Below, in pieces: positions 6,223 through 10,111 of a DNA stretch of 10,111 nucleotides; the first letter of the stretch is position 1; each line of letters begins with the position of its first letter. Under the pieces are notes generated by a model that saw nothing but the letters and a program-made list of their open reading frames with translations, ran no database searches and was not told the origin of the DNA. The stretch covers positions 1-10,111 of the forward strand of contig CAKTKF010000018.1 of NCBI GenBank assembly GCA_934569215.1. The letters are read 5' to 3'. This DNA is from an uncultured Oscillospiraceae bacterium (GTDB taxonomy: Bacteria; Bacillota; Clostridia; Oscillospirales; Oscillospiraceae). The translations under genes and the position numbers were made by a program.

Positions 6223-7389
6223 TTAGCTCTTTTTCTTCTTTGCCACGATTGCCGCGCCGCCGCCAAGAAGGACGACTGCGGCGACAACGCCGACGATCAC
6301 GCCGGTATTGCTGCTCTTGGCCGCTTCCTGAGGCGCTTCCGTGGAGGCGGGGACGGTCGTCTCCGCCGCAGGCTCGGTGGCTGTGGCATCCTGCGCAGGC
6401 GCCTCGTAGAAGACCTGGGCGTTTTCGGCATCCGTCACCACAACCCAGACCTCCTTGCCGGCCTCGACGGACAAATCCGTGGTCTGGACAGCGCCTTCGT
6501 TGGCGTTGATGATCACGGAGTTGATCCAGCCGGGAACCTGAATGTTGTACCAATCGCCGTCCTTGGTCAGCGCTTCGCCCGGCCAGGAAGCAAAGGCGTT
6601 GGTGCCGTCCGGCGCGGACCATGCCCAGCAACTGGGGTCAGCCCAATCTGCGGGAACCTGGGCGTGTACGGTCACGTCCTCCACGGCCTTGTCGGGGTCT
6701 TCGTAGCTCAGCTCGTAGGTCAGGTCCTCGTAGACGGTGATCCACAGCTCCTTCCCCTCAATGCTGACGTCCTCGGTCTGGACGGTTCCTTCGTTGCCGT
6801 TGATAATCAGGGAGTTGACCCAAGTGGGGGCTTTGCAGGTGAACCAGCCGTTGTCCCCCTCCTGCATGGCCTTGCCCGGCCAGCTTTCAAAGGCGTTGGT
6901 ACCGTCCGGCGCCGACCACGCCCACAGATTCACGGTTTTCCAGGACAGGGGAACATAGGCGTGAACGACAAACTTCTCCACATACGCGGGAATTTCGCCC
7001 CGCAGCTGCGCCTCGTAGGAGACGGAGGCAGTCAGATTTTCCGCAACCGTGATCCACACTTCCTTACCGGCCTCTACCACGATGCCTTCGGTCTGGACAG
7101 CCGCATCGGTGCCCTGATTGGCGTTTACGATGACATTCTGGACAAAGGCGGGGACATAGGTGTAATACCAGCCCTCGGCCAGGGCGTCCATTTCCTCGCC
7201 GGGCCACGCCGCAAAGGCGTTGGTGCCGTCATCCGCCCAAGCCCACAGATTCGGGACGCCCCAGCTCTCCGGAACCTGGACGACCACGGGGATCATGGTT
7301 TCGTCCGCGCTCTCGTCCGCGAAAGCCGTCATGGACAGCATTCCGAGAAGCAACATGACGGACAGCAAAACAGCAAACATCTTTTTCAT
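6223..7389 (-). CDS. Surface-anchored starch-binding protein with three CBM26-like modules
   Basis: This 388-residue non-catalytic protein has a Sec signal peptide (cleavage expected near TAFA-DES, residue 24). Three similar modules follow at about 33-126, 138-229 and 238-328, then a linker rich in Ala, Glu, Thr and Pro (330-357), one membrane helix (363-383) and the tail KKKKS. Each module carries a WAW...DGTNAFxxWPG(E/K) core and ends in a (V/I)xxEGKE(V/L)W(I/V)(T/V)V stretch, the pattern of starch-binding module 26. The clustered Trp residues (W49/W51/W62, W156/W158/W170, W255/W257/W269) are the likely sugar-stacking surface. There is no glycosidase domain, so its job is probably to hold starch or malto-oligosaccharides at the cell surface for MalE. 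It is the first gene of the operon. The tail could be a plain membrane anchor or an atypical sorting signal (SSNTG before the helix). CBM25 is a less likely alternative. Confidence 0.87.
   Translation of the reverse strand: MKKMFAVLLSVMLLLGMLSMTAFADESADETMIPVVVQVPESWGVPNLWAWADDGTNAFAAWPGEEMDALAEGWYYTYVPAFVQNVIVNANQGTDAAVQTEGIVVEAGKEVWITVAENLTASVSYEAQLRGEIPAYVEKFVVHAYVPLSWKTVNLWAWSAPDGTNAFESWPGKAMQEGDNGWFTCKAPTWVNSLIINGNEGTVQTEDVSIEGKELWITVYEDLTYELSYEDPDKAVEDVTVHAQVPADWADPSCWAWSAPDGTNAFASWPGEALTKDGDWYNIQVPGWINSVIINANEGAVQTTDLSVEAGKEVWVVVTDAENAQVFYEAPAQDATATEPAAETTVPASTEAPQEAAKSSNTGVIVGVVAAVVLLGGGAAIVAKKKKS
6406..7293 (-). repeat. Three tandem CBM26-coding repeats
   Basis: The modules occupy roughly 7293-7012, 6978-6703 and 6678-6406. 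The most conserved DNA string, caaaggcgttggt(g/a)ccgtc on the plus strand, recurs at 6591, 6888 and 7212, i.e. every 297 and 324 bases. The DNA identity over the core motif suggests fairly recent duplication, or gene conversion, within the gene. The first module has WADDGTN where the other two have WSAPDGTN, so modules 2 and 3 look most closely related. Confidence 0.85.
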
Positions 7390-7422
7390 GGTTTAACCTC
7401 CTGTTTTTTTGTTGGTAAGCCC

Positions 7423-7451
7423 AATATAGCATCTGTTTTTCCAATCGTCAA
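7423..7451 (-). promoter_or_regulatory. Main promoter of the maltodextrin operon
   Basis: On the minus strand TTGACG (7451-7446) is followed by a 17-base spacer and TATATT (7428-7423), with an extended TG one base upstream of the -10. Transcription should start near 7416, leaving a 27-base leader with CAGGAGG before the CBM26 start. An imperfect dyad TTGG-N5-CCAA (7412-7424) overlaps the start site and is a plausible place for the LacI-type repressor, though it lacks the usual central CG. Confidence 0.8.
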
Positions 7452-7724
7452 CGCCGGATTGCGAAAGTAATTTCTCTGCGGTATATTGTGGATTTGCTGC
7501 AATTTAGTTAGGGAATTTTGTTTAATACATATGAAATCGCCGCTGATTACCGGAGGATTGAATCACGAATCACCGCCATATTCTCTGCCAAAAAGGAAAA
7601 TGCTTTCTCAATTTCTCGGCAACGGTCTGCCACGTCCGCGCACAGCGGCGCCGGACGGCCGGGGAATCAGGATATTTTCGGTTTAGAGGCGTTTTCCGGA
7701 GCGAATTTCTCCGGCAAATCCCTC
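7452..7724. other. Intergenic stretch between the divergent sugar and rrf2 promoters
   Basis: I see no supported gene here. The only notable signs are a short GAAA-N4-TTTC dyad at 7463-7474, placed about 12 bases upstream of the sugar -35 box, and a CCGGAG/CTCCGG hairpin with a 7-base loop at 7696-7714. Short open frames in this stretch have no ribosome binding site or recognisable family. An in-frame upstream extension of rrf2 to 7518 passes through the rrf2 promoter and is not credible. Confidence 0.5.
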
Positions 7725-7753
7725 TTGATTTCCTATAAACCTTGCTGTATAAT
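7725..7753 (+). promoter_or_regulatory. Promoter of the Rrf2-family regulator gene
   Basis: TTGATT (7725-7730), a 17-base spacer and a perfect TATAAT (7748-7753). Transcription should begin near 7760, about 28 bases before the start codon. The promoter is covered by an inverted repeat, which suggests autoregulation. Confidence 0.82.
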
Positions 7754-7772
7754 AGGAATTAAAGAATCCTAT
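7730..7772. promoter_or_regulatory. Candidate Rrf2 operator over the rrf2 promoter
   Basis: TTCCTAT (7730-7736) and ATAGGAA (7752-7758) form a perfect 7-base inverted repeat separated by 15 bases, overlapping the spacer and -10 box. A second, opposite dyad, ATAGGA...TCCTAT (7752-7757 and 7767-7772), shares the middle half-site. Rrf2-family regulators (IscR, CymR, NsrR) bind dyads of about this length and are commonly autoregulated. TAGGAATT resembles one half of the CymR box as I remember it. Whether this Rrf2 binds here is inference. Confidence 0.55.
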
Positions 7773-7787
7773 CTGGAGGAACCTGTT

Positions 7788-8219
7788 ATGTTGATTTCCA
7801 CAAAGGGGCGGTATGCCCTGCGCGTGATGATAGACCTGGCCGAGCATCGGTCGGGAGAGTTTATTTCTCTGAAAGAGATCGCCCAGCGGCAGGAAATTTC
7901 CGAGAAATATCTGGAGAGCATCATCCGGATGCTGGTAAAGGCGAAGGCCGTGGAGAGCCTGCGGGGCAAGGGCGGCGGATACCGGCTGACGAAAAAACCC
8001 GAGCAGTACACGGTGGGCAGCATTCTGCGGCTGACGGAGGAATCCCTCGCCCCGGTATCCTGTCTGGAGGAGAGCGCCGGAACCTGCTCCCGGTCGGGGC
8101 AATGCCGCACGCTGGCGCTGTGGCAGGGGCTGGATAAGGTGATTCAGGACTATCTGGAAAGCGTGACCATTGCCGACCTGATCGAGCAGTGTCCCGCGGG
8201 AGACGACTACGTAATATGA
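7788..8219 (+). CDS. Rrf2-family transcriptional regulator with three candidate cluster cysteines
   Basis: This 143-residue protein matches Rrf2 regulators in length. It starts MLISTKGRYALRVMIDLAEH, has a winged helix-turn-helix (about 10-67) with KEIAQRQEISEKYLESIIRM and the wing GKGGGYRL at 60-67, and a C-terminal dimerisation helix. Cys92, Cys100 and Cys106 (C-X7-C-X5-C) sit where IscR and related members bind an iron-sulphur cluster. CymR, the Firmicutes cysteine regulator, lacks such a set, so this one may sense iron-sulphur status or redox state. The start is chosen for GGAGGA 7 bases upstream and for lying downstream of the promoter. The next gene on this strand is a cysteine/methionine-binding lipoprotein with similar promoter motifs. 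That suggests control of sulphur amino acid uptake, but the ligand is not provable from sequence. Confidence 0.92.
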   Translation: MLISTKGRYALRVMIDLAEHRSGEFISLKEIAQRQEISEKYLESIIRMLVKAKAVESLRGKGGGYRLTKKPEQYTVGSILRLTEESLAPVSCLEESAGTCSRSGQCRTLALWQGLDKVIQDYLESVTIADLIEQCPAGDDYVI

Positions 8220-8224
8220 GAACA

Positions 8225-8407
8225 AATTGCCCGCTCCGCATTTGATGGGTCGAGGTACAGCCACTTGGCTCCCACTTTGGGGGAGCTGTCACCGCAGGTG
8301 ACTGAGAGGGTCTTGCACCCTCGTTCCTCCTCTCCGTCTTCGCTGCGCTCAGCCACCTCTCCCATAGGGGGAGGCAAGGGGGGCAGCTCAATTACCCGCT
8401 GCCTTTG
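8225..8407. repeat. Imperfect direct repeats flanking the MITE-like element
   Basis: AATTGCCCGCTCCGCATTTG at 8225-8244 and AATTACCCGCTGCCTTTG at 8390-8407 agree apart from two substitutions and a short gap. They lie on either side of the structured repeat. They are longer than a usual target-site duplication, so they may instead be ends of a larger repeat unit or a local duplication. Confidence 0.45.
8264..8378. mobile_element. MITE-like structured interspersed repeat
   Basis: Ends CTTGGCTCCCACTTTGGG... (8264-8288) and the reverse complement of 8354-8378 (CTTGCCTCCCCCTATGGG...) are imperfect terminal inverted repeats of about 25 bases, and each end is itself a hairpin. Inside are further small hairpins: TCACC-GCA-GGTGA (8289-8301) and GAGGGT-CTTGC-ACCCTC. 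It encodes nothing. Elements with this GGCTCCC...GGGGGAGC...GAGAGGGT layout are, from memory, widespread in intergenic regions of Ruminococcaceae. It lies between the rrf2 stop and the rrf2 terminator, so it would be part of the 3' UTR. Confidence 0.62.
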
Positions 8408-8423
8408 TTAACTGTCTAATGCG

Positions 8424-8451
8424 GCCCGCCCATTCCGTGGGGCGGGCTTTT
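8424..8451 (+). terminator. Rho-independent terminator of the rrf2 transcript
   Basis: GCCCGCCC and GGGCGGGC form a perfect 8-base-pair GC stem with an 8-base loop, immediately followed by TTTTAT. This is a strong intrinsic terminator in the plus direction. It makes rrf2 a separate transcript from the downstream lipoprotein gene. Confidence 0.9.
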
Positions 8452-8478
8452 ATCCTGCAATTCGATAAGCCTATATTC

Positions 8479-8537
8479 CCTACCAGAAAAATAGGAAAAT
8501 ATTTTTTCAAAACCTATTGACAAACCAGGGAAGTAGG
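8479..8537. promoter_or_regulatory. CCTA/TAGG half-site array at the fusion-gene promoter
   Basis: CCTA at 8479, TAGG at 8492, CCTA at 8513 and TAGG at 8534. The last three begin exactly 21 bases apart (two helical turns), and the final pair brackets the -35 box. The spacing CCTA-N17-TAGG is identical to that in the rrf2 promoter (7732 and 7753), and ATAGGAA is shared with it. This is a candidate binding region for the upstream Rrf2 regulator. Confidence 0.5.
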
Positions 8538-8545
8538 TGTATTAT
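8517..8545 (+). promoter_or_regulatory. Promoter of the leader peptide / Cys-Met binding protein gene
   Basis: Perfect TTGACA (8517-8522), a 17-base spacer and TATTAT (8540-8545). Transcription from about 8552 would give a leader of roughly 264 bases before the lipoprotein start, long enough to hold the leader peptide and terminator described below. Confidence 0.85.
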
Positions 8546-8589
8546 CTAGCCATCGAATCTGAGCAGCGAAACGAAAGGAGCGGATTGCA

Positions 8590-8694
8590 ATGTTTGAAGT
8601 CAATTCTTATGCAGCACAGTCTTGTTGTCGAATGCGTATCTCCCGGGCATATCCGTATGGCGGGGTGCATTCGTATACATTTTGCTGCACCTGA
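8590..8694 (+). CDS. Cysteine-rich leader peptide (34 aa) of an attenuator
   Basis: A short frame begins at an ATG preceded by AAAGGAG with 9-base spacing, about 38 bases from the predicted transcription start. It encodes MFEVNSYAAQSCCRMR, continues for 18 more residues and ends FCCT before TGA. Four of the 34 residues are Cys, as two adjacent pairs (codons 12-13, both TGT, at 8623-8628; codons 32-33, both TGC, at 8683-8688). There is no signal peptide, leader/core boundary or modification gene nearby, so a bacteriocin is unlikely. The position between a promoter and an intrinsic terminator upstream of a cysteine-binding protein gene points to a regulatory leader whose translation reports charged tRNA-Cys. 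Polycysteine leader ORFs with this role are known from mycobacteria. I know of no named family for this one. Confidence 0.72.
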   Translation: MFEVNSYAAQSCCRMRISRAYPYGGVHSYTFCCT

Positions 8695-8740
8695 AACATG
8701 ATTTTTCCGAAGGGATATCATAACGCCATTTGCCCGGGAG
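8610..8740 (+). promoter_or_regulatory. Putative cysteine-sensing attenuator: alternative leader RNA pairings
   Basis: Nested complementary arms are visible: TGCAGCA (8610-8616) with TGCTGCA (8683-8689), CGAATGC (8629-8635) with GCATTCG (8667-8673), CCCG (8642-8645) with CGGG (8661-8664), and CATA/TATG around TCCG (8648-8659). This folds the leader ORF on itself. The competing partner is CTCCCGGGCA (8640-8649), perfectly complementary over 10 bases to TGCCCGGGAG (8731-8740), the 5' arm of the terminator. A ribosome stalled at the first Cys-Cys codons would cover 8629-8635, open the inner hairpin and let 8640-8649 capture the terminator arm, allowing read-through. With ample cysteine the inner hairpin reforms and the terminator folds. 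The pairings are seen in sequence; the mechanism is inferred. Confidence 0.65.
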
Positions 8741-8764
8741 CTGTTTGAAGCCCCGGCATTTTTT
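8731..8764 (+). terminator. Intrinsic terminator in the leader (attenuator)
   Basis: TGCC-C-GGG-A-GCT pairs with AGC-CCC-GGCA (8749-8758) around a GTTTGA loop: 10 base pairs with two single-base bulges on the 5' side, followed by a run of six T (8759-8764). It lies 36 bases after the leader peptide stop and 51 bases before the lipoprotein start, so it can stop transcription before the structural gene. Its 5' arm has the alternative upstream partner described above. Confidence 0.78.
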
Positions 8765-8815
8765 GTGCTTGGATTCCCTGAATTCATTGATTTTATCGAA
8801 AAGAGAGGACTTTTT

Positions 8816-10111
8816 ATGAAAAACTTCATTAAGAAAATCGGAGCTGTTTTCCTGAGCCTGACCGTCGCCGCATCCCTGCTTGCCGGCTGCGGCGCGAAGA
8901 CGGCGGAACCCACTGACGCATCCGCAGACAAGGGCGCGTTCCGCACGCTGGAAGAGATCAAGTCCAGCGGCACCATCAACATCGGCGTGTTCTCCGACAA
9001 GAGCCCCTTCGGCTATGTGGATGAGAACGGCGACTATCAGGGCTACGACGTGTACTTCGGCAACCGCATCGGCGAAGACCTGGGCGTGAAGATCAACTAC
9101 GTCTCCACCGAGGCTGCCAACCGCATTGAGTATTTGCAGACCGGCAAGGTGGACATCATCCTCGCCAACTTCACCGTCACCCCCGAGCGGGCGCAGGAAG
9201 TGGACTTCGCCCTTCCTTATATGAACGTGGCGCTGGGCGTCGTTTCCCCCGAGGACGCGGTGATCACATCCCTGGACGAGATCGGCGCTGACGATGAGGT
9301 CATCGTGATCTCCGGCACCACCGCCGAGACCTATCTGGAAAAGAACAACCCCGAGATCAAGCTGCAGAAGTACGACGCCTACGCCGAGGCCAAGACCGCC
9401 TTTGAAAACGGCAACGGCGTGGCCTGGGCCAACGACAACACCGAAGTCATCGCCTTCTCCATTGAAAATCCCGGCTATGTGGTAGGCATCCCCTCCCTGG
9501 GCAGCGCGGACACCATCGCCCCCGCCGTCACCAAGGGCAACACCACCCTGCTGAACTGGCTGAACGACGAGATCAAGACCCTGGGCAACGAGAATTTCTT
9601 CCACGCCGACTATGAGGCCACCCTGCTGGACACCTACGGCAAGGACTACGAGGACACGCTGGTTGTAGAGGGCGGCGCAGCCGCCGGTGCCGAGGTTGCG
9701 GAAACCGTAGAGGAAAAGGGCGCCATCACCGTGGCCGCCTCTCCCACGCCCCACGCGGAAATCCTGGCAGAAGCCGCAAAAATTCTTGCCAAGGAAGGCT
9801 GGACGCTGGAGGTCACCGAGTTTGAGGACTATGTGCAGCCCAATCTGGTGGTGGACAGCGGCGAAATTGACGCCAACTACTTCCAGCACACTCCCTATCT
9901 GGACGATTTCAATGAAAAGAAGGGTACCGACCTGGTGGCCGTGGCCGCTATCCACTATGAGCCTTTCGGCATCTATCCGGGCACCAAGACCGCGCTGAGC
10001 GATCTGACCGACGGCGACGTGATCGCGGTTCCCAACGACACCACCAACGAAGCCCGCGCTCTGCTTCTGCTTCAGGACAACGGCGTGATCAAGCTGGCCG
10101 ACGGCGTGGGT
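8816..10111 (+). CDS. Fused cysteine-binding and MetQ-type methionine-binding lipoprotein (partial)
   Basis: The frame is open from the ATG at 8816 (AGAGAGGA upstream) to the window edge, giving 432 residues with the C-terminus missing. A lipoprotein signal ends in LLAGC (Cys25). Residues about 43-275 are a family 3 solute-binding domain. GYDVYFGNRIGEDLGVK (76-92), GKVDIILANFTVTPERAQEV (110-129) and then DFALPYMNVALGVVSP closely resemble the cysteine receptor CjaA/Cj0982 as I recall it. After an Ala/Glu-rich linker (284-301), a second domain starts with ITVAASPTPHAEIL. It continues with ANYFQHTPYLDDFNEKKG and YEPFGIYPG, which are signatures of MetQ/NlpA methionine-binding proteins. MetQ proteins are normally free-standing, so this is a two-receptor fusion, presumably feeding an ABC importer encoded beyond the edge. 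Its expression appears controlled by an Rrf2-type operator and a cysteine attenuator. Confidence 0.92.
   Translation, partial: MKNFIKKIGAVFLSLTVAASLLAGCGAKTAEPTDASADKGAFRTLEEIKSSGTINIGVFSDKSPFGYVDENGDYQGYDVYFGNRIGEDLGVKINYVSTEAANRIEYLQTGKVDIILANFTVTPERAQEVDFALPYMNVALGVVSPEDAVITSLDEIGADDEVIVISGTTAETYLEKNNPEIKLQKYDAYAEAKTAFENGNGVAWANDNTEVIAFSIENPGYVVGIPSLGSADTIAPAVTKGNTTLLNWLNDEIKTLGNENFFHADYEATLLDTYGKDYEDTLVVEGGAAAGAEVAETVEEKGAITVAASPTPHAEILAEAAKILAKEGWTLEVTEFEDYVQPNLVVDSGEIDANYFQHTPYLDDFNEKKGTDLVAVAAIHYEPFGIYPGTKTALSDLTDGDVIAVPNDTTNEARALLLLQDNGVIKLADGVG

Noticed and set aside
6406-7293. Regularly spaced repeats as a CRISPR array
   Set aside because: The spacing is about 300 bases and the repeats are in frame within a protein gene encoding CBM modules.
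6193-7470. Plus-strand frame of 425 codons opposite the CBM26 gene
   Set aside because: Its repeats simply mirror the CBM26 modules. No signal peptide, ribosome binding site or family match.
7463-7474. GAAA-N4-TTTC dyad as a catabolite-response or LacI operator
   Set aside because: Too short and without the central CG expected for CcpA or typical LacI-family sites. It was kept only as a note.
7486-7686. Small plus-strand frame in the divergent intergenic region
   Set aside because: No ribosome binding site, no recognisable domain, and composition like non-coding DNA.
7518-7787. Upstream in-frame extension of rrf2
   Set aside because: The added 90 residues match nothing, the extension crosses the TATAAT promoter, and a proper ribosome binding site precedes the internal ATG at 7788.
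8590-8694. Short Cys-rich ORF as a bacteriocin or RiPP precursor
   Set aside because: No leader/core boundary, no maturation or export genes nearby, and its overlap with antiterminator pairing fits a regulatory leader better.
8552-8815. S-box (SAM) riboswitch or T-box in the leader of the Cys/Met receptor
   Set aside because: I looked for the conserved SAM riboswitch core and the T-box AGGGTGGNACCGCG sequence and saw neither. The translated Cys leader plus terminator explains the region better. A covariance-model search would settle it.
8600-9955. Minus-strand frame of 451 codons opposite the leader and the fusion gene
   Set aside because: Gly/Val-rich shadow of the lipoprotein gene, spanning the terminator and leader, without translation signals.

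Overview
The window looks like chromosome of a Gram-positive anaerobe of the class Clostridia, most likely the Ruminococcaceae/Oscillospiraceae group. This is inferred from the GC-rich coding sequence with strong AGGAGG-type ribosome binding sites, sigma-A-type promoters, lipobox substrate-binding proteins, sugar permease genes with no linked ATPase, and a short structured interspersed repeat of a kind I remember from that group. No ribosomal RNA or taxonomic marker is present to prove it.

Left edge (1-411, minus strand): the first 13 codons of a gene that reads as ribosomal protein bS6 (rpsF), with a good ribosome binding site and a near-consensus promoter. Next to that promoter lies a decayed N-terminal fragment of an IS5-type transposase, with an in-frame stop and a lost C-terminus.

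Maltodextrin block (412-7451, all minus strand, transcribed right to left): one promoter at about 7423-7451 drives a membrane-anchored protein with three starch-binding (CBM26-like) modules, then malE, malF, malG, a cytoplasmic neopullulanase/cyclomaltodextrinase (GH13), and finally a LacI-family regulator. malE-malF are 12 bases apart; malF-malG and malG-GH13 overlap at TGATG and ATGA. The gene set suggests a pathway: capture of starch or malto-oligosaccharides at the surface, ABC import, then hydrolysis in the cytoplasm under a sugar-responsive repressor. Two hairpins without U-tracts separate the CBM protein from malE and GH13 from lacI. No ATPase gene is present, so a shared MsmX-type ATPase elsewhere is expected.

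Right block (7725-10111, plus strand): an Rrf2-family regulator with three spaced cysteines, a MITE-like structured repeat, a strong terminator, and the start of a gene for an unusual lipoprotein. That lipoprotein fuses a cysteine-type (CjaA-like) binding domain to a MetQ-type methionine-binding domain and runs off the window. Its promoter shares CCTA/TAGG motifs at 21-base spacing with the rrf2 promoter, suggesting Rrf2 control.

The most striking feature is the roughly 260-base leader of the fusion gene. It encodes a 34-residue peptide with its own strong ribosome binding site and two Cys-Cys pairs, and it is followed by an intrinsic terminator. The 5' arm of that terminator is perfectly complementary over 10 bases to a segment just after the first Cys-Cys codons. 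This has the layout of a ribosome-mediated, cysteine-sensing transcription attenuator for sulphur amino acid uptake, and I regard it as the best candidate in the window for an undescribed system.
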